64,000 nt of DNA from Candidatus Frackibacter sp. WG13 (GTDB lineage: Bacteria > Bacillota > Halanaerobiia > Halobacteroidales > Acetohalobiaceae). The notes below the pieces were generated by a model. The model was not told where the DNA came from and made no database searches. It saw only the letters and a list, made by a program, of their open reading frames with translations. Below are positions 37,116 to 46,950 of this stretch, piece after piece. Position numbers and translations under genes: made by a program. The DNA is taken from assembly GCF_900114655.1 (NCBI RefSeq), contig NZ_FOTT01000007.1:40224-104223 (forward strand). The letters are read 5' to 3'. How positions within the stretch are numbered: position 1 is the stretch's first letter; each line of letters opens with the position of its first letter.

Positions 37116-39082
37116 ATCGCTTCCACCTCCGCCAAGATTTGTTCATTAGAGAAGCCTCTTAAGTTCATAGCGCCGGATCTACAAGCTGCAGAACAGGTTC
37201 CACAGCCAGCACATAAACTTTCGTTAACATTTACTGCTGTACGAGTGACTTCTTCCCCATGATTCCATTCAGTAACTTCTTCTTCTGTAACCGCAGAATA
37301 TGGACAGACTGGAATACAGCGTAAACAACCAGAACATCTACTAGTATCACAATTAGCAATCAACGGATCATTTTCGATTTCATCTTTTGAGATTAAGTTA
37401 ATAGCTTTAGCAGCTGCACCACTAGCTTGAGCAACAGTTTCTGGGATATCTTTCGGTCCTTGACATGCTCCAGCTAAGAATACACCTGCTGCATTAGTTT
37501 CAACCGGTCTTAATTTAGGATGAGCTTCTGTCATAAAGAAGCTTTCATCATAAGAAACACCCATCGTCTGTGCTACCTTTCTAGCATCGGGCTTAGCTTC
37601 AACCGCAGTAGCTAAAACGACCATATCTGTTTCTAAAGTAACCTGTTCACCTAACATGGAATCTTCGCCTTTAACGATTAATTTATCACCTTCGCCATAG
37701 ACCCTAGAAACTCTACCTCTTAAGTAATCTGCCTCAAACTGATCAGTCGTCCTCCTATAAAATTCTTCATATCCCTTTTTAAAAGCACGTACATCCATAT
37801 AGAATACACTAGAATCTATATCATAATGTTCTTTTAAATAAGTTGCGTGTTTAGCTGTGTACATACAACAGACTCCTGAGCAGTATTCATGACCTTTCTG
37901 ACTATCACGTGACCCTACACATTGAATAAAGGTTACATGTTCTGGTTTCTTGCCATCTGAAGGTCGCTTAACTTTTCCATCAGTAGGACCAGAAGCATTC
38001 ATTATTCGTTCTAAATGTAGACCAGTAATTATATCTTCGTACTTATCATAGTTGTATTCAGGATATCTTGTTGGATCATATAGATCATAACCAGTAGCTA
38101 CTACTACCGCTCCAATTTCCTCCTCAACAAATGTATCCTCTTGCTCAAAATCTACTGCATCCTTAGGACATAGCTTCTGGCAGATTCCACATTTCCCAGT
38201 CTCATAATAACGACAATTATCACGGTCAATAACCGGAACACTCGGTACCGCTTGTGGGAAAGGGATATAGATAGCTGATCTATCACCTAAACCCATATCG
38301 AATTTATTAGGAACTGAATTCGGACATTTTTCCCAACAGATTCCACAACCAATACATTCTTCTTCATCTACTGAACGTGCTTTTTTGCGGATGGTAGCCG
38401 TAAAGTTACCTACATATCCATCAAGTTTATCAACTTCAGCATTAGTATATAGTTTTATATTTGGATGTCCTGAAACATCGACCATCTTTGGTGCTAAAAT
38501 ACAAATTGAACAGTCCAAAGTTGGGAAGGTTTTATCTAACTGTGCCATTCTTCCGCCAACAGTTGGTTCTTTCTCTACAACTACTACTTCATGCCCGGAA
38601 TCAGCTAAATCTAAAGCAGCCTGAATACCTGCAATTCCAGCCCCCACTACCATAGCTCTTCCGGTTACACTATCGGTAGTTGGTTCTAATGGAACAGCAA
38701 ATTCTGCCTTCTGTACTGCTCTCCTAACTAAAGCAATCGATTTCTCTGTAGCCTTTTCTTCATCATGATGCACCCAAGAACATTGCTCACGCAAGTTAGC
38801 CATAACTAAGAGGTAAGGATTCAATCCCGCCCCAGCTAGTGTCTTCCGAAAGGTAGGCTCATGCATTCTTGGAGAGCAAGCAGCTACTACGATTCGATTC
38901 AAATTATGCTCTTTAATTGCATCTTTAATCATTTCCTGTCCTGGTTCTGAACAGGTATACTTATAATTACAAGAATAGGCAACATTAGGCATCTTACCTA
39001 TCTCTTCAGATAATTTTTCTACATCAACTGTACCTGCTATGTTAGAACCACACCAACAAACAAATACTCCTATTCGCTTCAT
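37106..39082 (-). CDS. hdrA: HdrA-like heterodisulfide reductase subunit, flavin bifurcating
   Basis: A 658-residue flavoprotein. The N-terminal domain has [11 protein letters not shown] and the FAD-binding GAGIAG (about 152-157). It carries inserted 4Fe-4S motifs [12 protein letters not shown] and CGICQKLCP, and two C-terminal ferredoxin clusters [12 protein letters not shown] and [11 protein letters not shown]. The [12 protein letters not shown] site has Cys, not Sec. It is the electron-bifurcating core, overlaps flxD by 10 bp and follows hdrB. Confidence 0.95.
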   Translation of the reverse strand: MKRIGVFVCWCGSNIAGTVDVEKLSEEIGKMPNVAYSCNYKYTCSEPGQEMIKDAIKEHNLNRIVVAACSPRMHEPTFRKTLAGAGLNPYLLVMANLREQCSWVHHDEEKATEKSIALVRRAVQKAEFAVPLEPTTDSVTGRAMVVGAGIAGIQAALDLADSGHEVVVVEKEPTVGGRMAQLDKTFPTLDCSICILAPKMVDVSGHPNIKLYTNAEVDKLDGYVGNFTATIRKKARSVDEEECIGCGICWEKCPNSVPNKFDMGLGDRSAIYIPFPQAVPSVPVIDRDNCRYYETGKCGICQKLCPKDAVDFEQEDTFVEEEIGAVVVATGYDLYDPTRYPEYNYDKYEDIITGLHLERIMNASGPTDGKVKRPSDGKKPEHVTFIQCVGSRDSQKGHEYCSGVCCMYTAKHATYLKEHYDIDSSVFYMDVRAFKKGYEEFYRRTTDQFEADYLRGRVSRVYGEGDKLIVKGEDSMLGEQVTLETDMVVLATAVEAKPDARKVAQTMGVSYDESFFMTEAHPKLRPVETNAAGVFLAGACQGPKDIPETVAQASGAAAKAINLISKDEIENDPLIANCDTSRCSGCLRCIPVCPYSAVTEEEVTEWNHGEEVTRTAVNVNESLCAGCGTCSAACRSGAMNLRGFSNEQILAEVEAICL

Positions 39083-39108
39083 AAATCATCTCTCCTGCTT
39101 TTTAGAAT

Positions 39109-39975
39109 TTATCCAACTAGTGACCCTAATAATCCTTCAGACCCAATGAAATGCCGTTTCAATCCTAAATTTTTCTTACTATGACCTAAAGCTGCACCAA
39201 TTAATTGAGTAAAATAAAATATAGGCATATTAAAGTCATCACCAAACTTTTTATTAATCTGTTCTTGACGCATATCTAAGTTTGCATGACATAACGGACA
39301 AGCAGTTACTATACAGTTAGCTCCTGCTTGCTTGGCAGCTTTCAATATGTCTCTACTTAGTTTTAATACCACTTCACTTCTTGCCATTACTAAACTACCA
39401 CCACAACATTCTACCTTATGCGTCCATTCAACAGGCTCAGCACCTATAGCTTCCATTATCTGGTCCATACTTTGTGGATTCTCAGCATCATCAAATTCTG
39501 TTACTTCCGGAGGTCTAGTTAATAAACATCCATAATATACAGCAGGTTTGATATTCTTTAATTCAACATTAACTTTTTCTTCTAATATTTCCATGACATC
39601 ATCATTTTGAAATACTTCTATTAGATTTAAGACTTCAACATTAGCTTGATAATCCATCTCTATAATTTCATTAACTGTTTCCTTTAAATCATCATCTTCA
39701 TTTAATTCTTTATTAGCTGCCTTAAAACGATTATAACATGCTGCACACGGAGCTACAACATCAAGTCCTTCTTTTTCTATAATCGCCAGATTTCTAGCTG
39801 GTAACGCTACAGGAAGCAAATGACTAGTAGTATGAGCTGGCGTAGAACCACAGCAATTCCAGTCAGGAATCTCTCTTAGTTCCACATTTAAGTCTTCCAT
39901 AACTAACTCTGTTGCCATATTATACTCTTCAGCCATTGAATGGAGAGAACAGCCGGGAAAATATGCGTATTTCAT
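39109..39975 (-). CDS. hdrB: HdrB-like heterodisulfide reductase subunit (CCG domains)
   Basis: A 288-residue protein with two CCG domains (CCGSTPAHTTS and CCGGSLVMAR), which in methanogens hold the noncubane clusters that cleave heterodisulfide. In bacteria the true disulfide substrate is not established. It overlaps hdrC by one base. Confidence 0.94.
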   Translation of the reverse strand: MKYAYFPGCSLHSMAEEYNMATELVMEDLNVELREIPDWNCCGSTPAHTTSHLLPVALPARNLAIIEKEGLDVVAPCAACYNRFKAANKELNEDDDLKETVNEIIEMDYQANVEVLNLIEVFQNDDVMEILEEKVNVELKNIKPAVYYGCLLTRPPEVTEFDDAENPQSMDQIMEAIGAEPVEWTHKVECCGGSLVMARSEVVLKLSRDILKAAKQAGANCIVTACPLCHANLDMRQEQINKKFGDDFNMPIFYFTQLIGAALGHSKKNLGLKRHFIGSEGLLGSLVG

Positions 39976-40550
39976 TAGTGACCACCCTCCACTTTTTCGA
40001 TTTCCTTAACTTTATCGAAGATTTTCTTTACTTCTTTCGCACCCTTAATCTTATCTGGTGTCAGGTTAAGCTTATTCTTTACAAACATAGGCAATCCCAA
40101 TTCAGCATCTTGCATTAAGTTACCACTTTTCATATTATATGCTACCGTCATTCCCATCTCAAAAACTCGTCCGCTCTTTTTGACTGAATTCAAAAATATA
40201 TCATGAAATAGTGCTACATCTTTTTCCTTAGGCTTAATTCCTTGATGTCTAGCTTCAATTCTTAAAGTATCCATAACAGCAGCTAAATCTACTTCTCGAG
40301 GGCAACGAGCTGTACAAGTAGAACAGGTTGCACATAGCCAAATAGTTGAGTTATTTAAAGCTCTATCTTTCATATTCAGTTGAACCATGCGTACAATCTG
40401 TCTTGGGGCATAGTCCATAGCAAAACTTAGTGGACATCCACCAGTACATTTGCCACATTGGTAACAACTAGTCACACTTTGACCACTTTCCGCTTCAATC
40501 TTTTCTTTAAAACCCTGATTCTTTCTCTTTACAGCTGATAAGTTTGTCAT
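39975..40550 (-). CDS. hdrC: HdrC-like ferredoxin subunit
   Basis: A 191-residue protein with two 4Fe-4S motifs, CYQCGKCTGGCP and CATCSTCTARCP, typical of HdrC. It passes electrons from HdrA to HdrB. It heads the hdrCBA-flxDCBA operon. The gap upstream (40551-40957) holds no convincing gene and should contain the operon promoter. Confidence 0.93.
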   Translation of the reverse strand: MTNLSAVKRKNQGFKEKIEAESGQSVTSCYQCGKCTGGCPLSFAMDYAPRQIVRMVQLNMKDRALNNSTIWLCATCSTCTARCPREVDLAAVMDTLRIEARHQGIKPKEKDVALFHDIFLNSVKKSGRVFEMGMTVAYNMKSGNLMQDAELGLPMFVKNKLNLTPDKIKGAKEVKKIFDKVKEIEKVEGGH

Positions 40551-40957
40551 AAAGATCCCTCTTTTTAATAATTTTTAATTTTACAAACCCCTTTACTCAA
40601 AGCCAGTCTCAAATTGCTCAAAGCCATCTAAAAAATTAGTCAATTAAGTCTAAAGAACACCACCCACCTCCTTTTCGCTACCATCTATTTCTAATATTAT
40701 GTATATTAGAAATTTTATGGTATATGATAAGGTTTCACTAATACAGTTAAAAAAACTATTGCTTTTATATTGAATGGTGTATTTAATTACTTTTTTCACT
40801 AATTTAATTAATTCTTTCACTAAGTAAATTATTCTTGCTTTTGACATCAATTTCCTGCTTTGATTTTATATTTTTAAATAAATGTTATGTAATAAATCAT
40901 CAAGAAATATAAATTTTTATCATAGTCAGCCTAATACACCTTAATACCACATAAATT
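40551..40957. other. Non-coding gap upstream of hdrC
   Basis: About 400 AT-rich bases separate hdrC from the rnf operon terminator. A 66-codon frame on the minus strand (40650-40850) lacks similarity, a ribosome site and coding character, and is judged spurious. No repeat was recognised. Confidence 0.5.
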
Positions 40958-40989
40958 AAAGAAAAGGGACTAATTAGTCCCTTTTCTTT
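40958..40989 (-). terminator. Terminator after rnfB
   Basis: The stem AAAGAAAAGGGAC / GTCCCTTTTCTTT with loop TAATTA, beginning 8 bp after the rnfB stop. It ends the rnf operon. Confidence 0.9.
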
Positions 40990-40996
40990 AAGATTC

Positions 40997-42154
40997 CTAG
41001 TCTGTTATTATTGCCTCTTTTGGACAGGCAGCAACGCAATTTTCACATTCAATACAGGCCTCGGGGTCGATCTCATGTAGTTCTCCTGCTTCACCATTAA
41101 TAGCCTCTACAGGACATTCTTCAACACAGACAGTACATCCTACACACTCATCTGTAATACTGATACTACATTCACTCTCAGCACTTTCATTATTATCATC
41201 TTCTGTAGTACTATCATTCTCTTCTATAGAACTATCATCTTCTTCCTCTGATTTAGATTCCACTACCTTCAATTCAGGATTAGAATCTTCTTTGTTTGCT
41301 TTCTTTTTTTTCTTATTCTTAGTCTTTTGCTTCTTTGACTTAGCATCAGTTTCAATAGTCTCTATAGTATCCATTGGACACGCTTTAACACATGCTCCAC
41401 AATTGATACAATCACCATAATCTAAGACTGCTAAGTTATTTTCCATAGTTATAGCATCTACTGGACATTTTTTAGCACAGATACCACAACCAATACACCC
41501 AACTTCACATATACTTTTGACAGTCTTTCCTTCATTATGTGAACTACACCGAATATGGACTTCTTTATCTTCAGGAGCTAAAGTAATTATCTCCTTAGGA
41601 CACTCATCAACACAGTTTCCACATCCAGTACACTTTTCATCAATAATTACTGGCAGTCCATTGTCATTCATTTCGATGGCATCAAATGGACAGATAACTG
41701 CACAATCACCGAAACCTAAACAACCATAAGAACATGACTTACTACCACTACTAGCTATATCTGCTGCCTTACAAGACTGAATCCCTCTATATTCTGATCG
41801 TGCAAAAGTCTCTTGATTCCCACCACGACATAAGACTCGTGCTAGACTACGAACACTCTCTTGACCAGCATCTGCTCCCATAATTTCCGCTATCTTGTCT
41901 GCTACTTCACTTCCTCCAACTGGACAACCATCTGCTTTAGCACCACCGCTCACAACCGCTTCCGCAAAACTGCCACAACCTGGCTCTCCACAGGCACCAC
42001 AGTTAGCACCAGGTAAAGCATCTTCAATCTCTTCTATCCTAGGGTCTGTTTCTACAGCTAATTTTACTGAAGCTATAGTTAAGCCACCAGCAAATGCTGC
42101 TCCTAAAATCCCCATACTTGGTACTGCAGTCTTTAACAAGCTAAAATAATCCAT
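40997..42154 (-). CDS. rnfB: RnfB, ferredoxin-accepting subunit of the Rnf complex (extended)
   Basis: It has an N-terminal membrane helix and the Fe-S domain GANCGACGEPGCGSFAEAV. Four ferredoxin-like motifs follow (ending CAVICP, CVDECP, CAKKCP, CVKACP). A long charged low-complexity linker (about 275-335) leads to a further pair (CVGCTVCVEECP, CIECENCVAACP). At 385 residues it is longer than typical RnfB. The ATG at 42154 behind GGAGGTGA is preferred over an upstream start at 42178. Confidence 0.94.
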   Translation of the reverse strand: MDYFSLLKTAVPSMGILGAAFAGGLTIASVKLAVETDPRIEEIEDALPGANCGACGEPGCGSFAEAVVSGGAKADGCPVGGSEVADKIAEIMGADAGQESVRSLARVLCRGGNQETFARSEYRGIQSCKAADIASSGSKSCSYGCLGFGDCAVICPFDAIEMNDNGLPVIIDEKCTGCGNCVDECPKEIITLAPEDKEVHIRCSSHNEGKTVKSICEVGCIGCGICAKKCPVDAITMENNLAVLDYGDCINCGACVKACPMDTIETIETDAKSKKQKTKNKKKKKANKEDSNPELKVVESKSEEEDDSSIEENDSTTEDDNNESAESECSISITDECVGCTVCVEECPVEAINGEAGELHEIDPEACIECENCVAACPKEAIITD

Positions 42155-42252
42155 TATTATTTCACCTCCACCTAGCAATTCAAATACTACATCTCAAATA
42201 TAATATTAATTAATATTATGCTGAAATTATCAACTAAAATAGATAAACTCAT

Positions 42253-42831
42253 CTACATAGCAATCATACCGGAGAAACCCATAAAAGCCATTGCCATCAT
42301 TCCGGCAATAATTAAAGTCATAGGTGCCCCTTGTAACGGTTCAGGAACATCAGCAAATGCTAATCTTTCTCTCATTCCTGCCATTAAAACCATAGCTAAG
42401 GTAAATCCAACTCCGGCTCCAAAACCAAAGATTGTACTTTCAATGAAACTATACCCTTTCAATGGAATTAATAAAGCCAAACCTAAGATTGCACAGTTAG
42501 TTGTTATTAATGGTAAAAAGATCCCTAATGCTTTATATAGTGGTTCACTAATCTTTCTTACAGCCATTTCAGTTAACTGTACAAAAGCAGAGATTACCAA
42601 AATAAAAGCAACATACTGCAGATAGGGAAGACCAAACTTTTCAAGAATAAAAGTTTGTACAAACCAAACTACCATTGCTGAAGTAGTCATTACAAAAGTA
42701 GTCGCTAATCCCATACTAAACGCTGTAGGAACCTCTTTGGAAACTCCCAAAAACGGACAAATTCCTAAAAATCTAGCTAAAATAAAATTATTAGTAATGG
42801 ATGCTCCAAGAAATACTAACAATAATTCCAT
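42253..42831 (-). CDS. rnfA: RnfA, membrane subunit of the Rnf complex
   Basis: A 192-residue protein with six membrane helices, including GICPFLGVSKEVPTAFSMG and TTNCAILGLALL, the two Cys-bearing half-repeats that hold the intramembrane iron site shared with RnfE. It is the fifth gene of rnfCDGEAB. Confidence 0.96.
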   Translation of the reverse strand: MELLLVFLGASITNNFILARFLGICPFLGVSKEVPTAFSMGLATTFVMTTSAMVVWFVQTFILEKFGLPYLQYVAFILVISAFVQLTEMAVRKISEPLYKALGIFLPLITTNCAILGLALLIPLKGYSFIESTIFGFGAGVGFTLAMVLMAGMRERLAFADVPEPLQGAPMTLIIAGMMAMAFMGFSGMIAM

Positions 42832-42863
42832 AATTTATTAAACCTCCTTCTCCTTTAACGTTG

Positions 42864-43475
42864 TTAATGACACTCCGCCTCAGAGGTTGAGCCACTTTTA
42901 AGTACATTAAATATAGCTAAAACAATTCCCATAGTTAAGAATGCTCCGGCAGGTAAGACTGCTATAATCCACGGAGTAAACCAGTCACCTAATACTTGCA
43001 CTCCAAAAATAGAACCGAAACCAAATATTTCTCTAATGATACCTAGAAAAGTTAAAGCCCAAGTAAAGCCTACTCCCATTCCTAAGGCATCAGAGATAGC
43101 ATAATGAACAGGGTTTTGGGTAGCAAATGACTCTGAACGTCCTAAGATCAAACAGTTAACAACAATTAATGGAATAAATAATCCTAAAAGTTTATGAACC
43201 TCTGGAAAATATGCTGCCATTACATAATCAGCAATCGTTACGAAAGTAGCTATTACTACGATATAACAAGGAATTCGAACCTTATGTGGAATTACATTTT
43301 TGAGAAGCGAGTTAACAATTCCACCACCTAACAATACAAATGCAGTAGCTAAACCCATAGCTAAACCATTAACCGCTGTATTTGTAACTGCTAATAGTGG
43401 ACACATTCCTAGAAGTAATACCCAAACTGGATTCTCATCCCATAATCCTTTAGCAAACTCTTTCCATAATGACAT
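42864..43475 (-). CDS. rnfE: RnfE, membrane subunit of the Rnf complex
   Basis: A 203-residue, six-helix paralogue of RnfA. The conserved cysteines lie in LLGMCPLLAVTNTA and IVVNCLILGRSE. It ends in a soluble ECH tail. It follows rnfG after 3 bp. Confidence 0.96.
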   Translation of the reverse strand: MSLWKEFAKGLWDENPVWVLLLGMCPLLAVTNTAVNGLAMGLATAFVLLGGGIVNSLLKNVIPHKVRIPCYIVVIATFVTIADYVMAAYFPEVHKLLGLFIPLIVVNCLILGRSESFATQNPVHYAISDALGMGVGFTWALTFLGIIREIFGFGSIFGVQVLGDWFTPWIIAVLPAGAFLTMGIVLAIFNVLKSGSTSEAECH

Positions 43476-43478
43476 TTA

Positions 43479-44024
43479 CTATTCACCTCCATCTGTTACC
43501 TTTTGTACTTTCTGAATCGTATTCTCAATAATATCACTAACTGCCTGTGTAGAAATTGTTGCACCAGCAATTGCTTTTACATCACTTTTAGCTTTAAATT
43601 TATCATTAAATTGCTTATTCTTAAATTGATTCTCAAACCATGGTTCAGTTATCCTTGCTCCTAATCCTGGAGTTTCTAAGTGACTTAAAATCTTAATAGC
43701 TAAGACCTTGTCATTCTTAAGGTTCATTCCTAACATTAATTTAATCATCCCCTGAAACCCAGGCCCTTTGGTCTCAATAGCTGTTCCTACCAAATCTCCA
43801 TTCTTATCATAACCTTTATATAATTCAAGGTTGCCTTTTTGTATTGTTTTGTATTTTGTAGCGCCAGGCAACACATTTAAGATTGCTTTCTTCTTCTGTT
43901 GAGCAGCATAAGCATCTATTTTGGGTTTAGTAAAACCAAAGACAAAGGTTAATACTGTTGCAGAAAGAATCATAATGATGGTTAGAACCGCCACCATTGC
44001 CACCTTAGAATCTTCTTTCGCCAT
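43479..44024 (-). CDS. rnfG: RnfG, covalent FMN-binding subunit of the Rnf complex
   Basis: A 181-residue protein with one N-terminal membrane helix and an FMN-binding domain. The FMN-attachment site is AGATISTQAVSDII (the first Thr is the acceptor modified by ApbE; apbE lies at 16745). It overlaps rnfD by one base. Confidence 0.95.
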   Translation of the reverse strand: MAKEDSKVAMVAVLTIIMILSATVLTFVFGFTKPKIDAYAAQQKKKAILNVLPGATKYKTIQKGNLELYKGYDKNGDLVGTAIETKGPGFQGMIKLMLGMNLKNDKVLAIKILSHLETPGLGARITEPWFENQFKNKQFNDKFKAKSDVKAIAGATISTQAVSDIIENTIQKVQKVTDGGE

Positions 44025-44950
44025 TATTTAGCCACCTCCCCAAATACAGTTGGGACAGTATATTTATCAATAATCGGCACAAACATATTCATAAGAATAA
44101 TCGAATATAAAACTCCTTCTGGATAACCACCAAAGATACGAATTAATACTAATAAAATCCCTGCACCGATTCCAAATATCCAACGACCTTTTTTAGTAAT
44201 TGGTGTTGTTACCATGTCAGTCGCATAGAAAAAAGCACCTGCTAATAAACTTCCAGCTAACAGATGGAAGATTGGGTCTTCACCTAGAATTGTCATGAAT
44301 ATTACTACTGTTCCCAGATAACTTAAAGGAATTCTCCAATCAATATATCCTTTATATAATAGATATAATCCACCTATTAAGATGGCTAAAGCAGAAACTT
44401 CACCTAAAGAACCACTAACACTTCCCATAAATAAATCAGAGTAGGGAGTGGCTACACCCTCCATTTTCATTAAACCTAACGGTGTTGCCTGAGCCTGAGC
44501 ATCAACAAATGGCTTCTCCCAAGTCGTCATTAACACTGGAAATGATGCCAATAAAAACGCCCGTCCAATTAATGCCGGATTGAAATAGTTATAACCTAAC
44601 CCTCCAAAAATCTGTTTACCTAGGATAATTGCTACTACAGTACCAACTACTGCTACCCATAAAGGTAAGTTTGGTGGTAGACTCATTGCCAATAACAAAG
44701 CAGTTACTAGAGCACTACCGTCATTAATTGTAACCTTTACACCTCTAAGCTTCTGAGCTAACGCTTCACTAGCTAAAGCAGTTACACTGCAAGTTATAAT
44801 TAACCATAAAGCATGTAGCCCAAAAGTTCTAACAGCTAAAATTAATGCTGGTAATAGAGCTAGAACTACATTATACATAATCTTAGTAACCGAATCCTCA
44901 TCTCTGACATGAGGTGAAGTAGTTACTATCAGACCTCTTCCTTTACTCAT
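44024..44950 (-). CDS. rnfD: RnfD, membrane subunit of the Rnf complex
   Basis: A 308-residue multi-helix protein. NDGSALVTALLLAMSLPP and GGLGYNYFNPALIGRAFLL are diagnostic, and the FMN-attachment threonine is probably in ATDMVTTPITKKGR. It couples electron flow to ion transport. Confidence 0.96.
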   Translation of the reverse strand: MSKGRGLIVTTSPHVRDEDSVTKIMYNVVLALLPALILAVRTFGLHALWLIITCSVTALASEALAQKLRGVKVTINDGSALVTALLLAMSLPPNLPLWVAVVGTVVAIILGKQIFGGLGYNYFNPALIGRAFLLASFPVLMTTWEKPFVDAQAQATPLGLMKMEGVATPYSDLFMGSVSGSLGEVSALAILIGGLYLLYKGYIDWRIPLSYLGTVVIFMTILGEDPIFHLLAGSLLAGAFFYATDMVTTPITKKGRWIFGIGAGILLVLIRIFGGYPEGVLYSIILMNMFVPIIDKYTVPTVFGEVAK

Positions 44951-44961
44951 TCTTTACCCTC

Positions 44962-46290
44962 CTATTCATCACTTTTACGCTGTTGTGCTGTTAATATTGC
45001 TTTACCTAATCGAATCCAATGTAATAAAGGAATCTTAGCTGGACAAACATAAGAACAACTACCACATTCTATACAATCAAAGACATTATAATCATCTAAT
45101 TTAGTAATCATATCAGCCTGCGCTACCTTAGATAATGTCACAGGTAGTAAGAATGCTGGACAAACATCTACACATCTAGCACATCTAATACAGTGTTTTG
45201 GTTCAAACTCCTCTACTTCATCTTCCTGAAAGACCAAAATTCCAGAAGTAGCTTTAGTAGCAGGCACGTCAGTCGAATGTTGGGCAATCCCCATCATCGG
45301 ACCACCTAGGATAACTTTACCTACATTACCTTGAGTCCCTCCACACTGTTCAATTAACTCTTCAAGCTTAGTTCCTAAACAAAAGATTAAGTTCTGAGGA
45401 CTCTTAACCGCCGAACCAGTTACTGTTACGGTTCTTTGCACTAATGGCATGCCATTCTTAATTGCATCAGTTATGGCAAAAGCGGTTCCTATATTATTGA
45501 CCACAACCCCTACATCTAATGGCAGTCCCCCTGATGGCACCTCTCGGTCCAGACAAGCTTTAATTAATTGCTTCTCTGCTCCCTGTGGATATTTCACTTC
45601 TAATGGAACAACACTAACATTTGCTTCATCACTAACTGCCTTCTCCATTTCTTCAATGGCATCTGGCTTATTCAACTCAATCCCAATATAACCTCTGTTA
45701 GCACCAGTCATCTTCATAATGGCCTTCAAACCATAGACTACTTCATCTGGCGCTTCTACCATCATACGATGGTCAACAGTTAAATATGGTTCACATTCTG
45801 CTCCATTTAAGATTACTGTATCTACATTTTTATCCTTTGGTACTGAAACCTTTACGTGAGTTGGAAAGGTTGCACCTCCTAAGCCTACAATCCCCGCTTC
45901 ACGCACGATATTCCTTAACTCGTCTGGAGATAAACTCTCTACGTCTCCTTTAGGCTTCACACTTTCATGTAAAGTATTCTGCCCATCGGAAGCAATAGTT
46001 ACTGCTAAAGTATCACTTCCATCTGAAGTCATAACTGGACCAACAGCTGTAACTTCTCCCGAAACACTAGCGTGTACCGGTGCAGAAACAAAACTTTCAC
46101 TATCTCCAATCTTCTGTCCTACTTGCACCTTGTCACCTACTTCAACCAATGCTTCACAAGGAGCCCCAATATGCTGTTGCAACGGAATTACTACTTCATC
46201 TGGTGTCTGTACTTTTTTAAGGCTTTTGCTAGCAGTGGCTTCTTTATTGTAACAAGGATGAATACCTTGTTCAAAAGTTTTCGCTTGCAT
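44962..46290 (-). CDS. rnfC: RnfC, NADH-binding subunit of the Rnf complex
   Basis: A 442-residue protein with an NADH/FMN domain related to NuoF (GIVGLGGATFPTHVK, LNGAECEPYLTVDHR) and two 4Fe-4S clusters CIRCARCVDVCP and CIECGSCSYVCP. It is the first gene of the rnf operon, ahead of a 303-bp gap that should hold the promoter. Confidence 0.96.
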   Translation of the reverse strand: MQAKTFEQGIHPCYNKEATASKSLKKVQTPDEVVIPLQQHIGAPCEALVEVGDKVQVGQKIGDSESFVSAPVHASVSGEVTAVGPVMTSDGSDTLAVTIASDGQNTLHESVKPKGDVESLSPDELRNIVREAGIVGLGGATFPTHVKVSVPKDKNVDTVILNGAECEPYLTVDHRMMVEAPDEVVYGLKAIMKMTGANRGYIGIELNKPDAIEEMEKAVSDEANVSVVPLEVKYPQGAEKQLIKACLDREVPSGGLPLDVGVVVNNIGTAFAITDAIKNGMPLVQRTVTVTGSAVKSPQNLIFCLGTKLEELIEQCGGTQGNVGKVILGGPMMGIAQHSTDVPATKATSGILVFQEDEVEEFEPKHCIRCARCVDVCPAFLLPVTLSKVAQADMITKLDDYNVFDCIECGSCSYVCPAKIPLLHWIRLGKAILTAQQRKSDE

Positions 46291-46593
46291 TTTTTCACCC
46301 CTCTTTACATTTTTTCTTTCTTTAACTCCTGATAAAATTTAATTTTAAATTGTAGGATTGAGCTTCCAATTATATAGCATTCTATAAACTATATAAAAAC
46401 CCTCTTTCATTTTGAAAAAATTATTTTCCAATGTCGAAATTACTCTTTTTTCATAAAAAGTGATATAATGTAATTTAACAACATAGGTTAATTAAGTTAT
46501 TAAAATAATTATAATAAACCTTATCCAGAATAACTATGACATTTGTTACACAGTTATAATTGTACTCTTTTTAAATTTAAATTATACGAAGAC
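46291..46593. other. Non-coding gap with probable rnf promoter
   Basis: A very AT-rich gap between the HndB-like gene and rnfC. On the minus strand a TATAAT-like box occurs near 46366-46371, about 75 bp before rnfC, but no good -35 box is visible. There is no hairpin resembling a terminator for the upstream operon, so read-through into rnf is possible. Confidence 0.35.
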
Positions 46594-46950
46594 TTATTTG
46601 ATTACCAAATCTTGTACTACCTCATCATTAACAATATGTTCGTCAACAATTTTATGAGCCTCTTCAATTCCTACTTCTCCATAAGTAACCGGATCTTCTC
46701 CTGGTTTCTGTACCTCTACTATCGGTTCCTGATTGCATAAACCTATACAACCAGTTTGAGTAATAGAGGCATTATTTATCTCCTGCTTTTCTAGTTCCTC
46801 CAAGATCACTTTTAAGACATCCCTAGCGCCAGCAGCTATTCCACAAGTCCCCATAGCAATAGTAATTCTAGTATCATCTTTATCTTCACGTAATTTCATC
46901 TCTTCTTGTGCTTCTTTTTTAATCTTTTCTAATTCATCTAATGATTTCAT
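46594..46950 (-). CDS. HndB/thioredoxin-like 2Fe-2S ferredoxin
   Basis: A 118-residue protein resembling the HndB/NuoE-type subunit of NAD(P)-reducing hydrogenases, with MGTCGIAAGARDVL and TQTGCIGLCNQEPIVEV. Normally genes for NuoF-like and HydA-like subunits follow. Here the next gene is rnfC, so this is an isolated small subunit. It overlaps the upstream ATPase gene by one base. Confidence 0.85.
   Translation of the reverse strand: MKSLDELEKIKKEAQEEMKLREDKDDTRITIAMGTCGIAAGARDVLKVILEELEKQEINNASITQTGCIGLCNQEPIVEVQKPGEDPVTYGEVGIEEAHKIVDEHIVNDEVVQDLVIK

Noticed and set aside
37106..39082. Selenocysteine in HdrA
   Set aside because: The site that carries Sec in some HdrA proteins reads Cys here ([12 protein letters not shown]), and the frame has no internal TGA.
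40650..40850. 66-codon minus-strand frame upstream of hdrC
   Set aside because: It is AT-rich, without a ribosome site or recognisable domain, and lies where a promoter is expected.
42218..42625. 135-codon plus-strand frame opposite rnfA
   Set aside because: It is antisense to a strongly conserved membrane gene, and its composition mirrors the codons of that gene.
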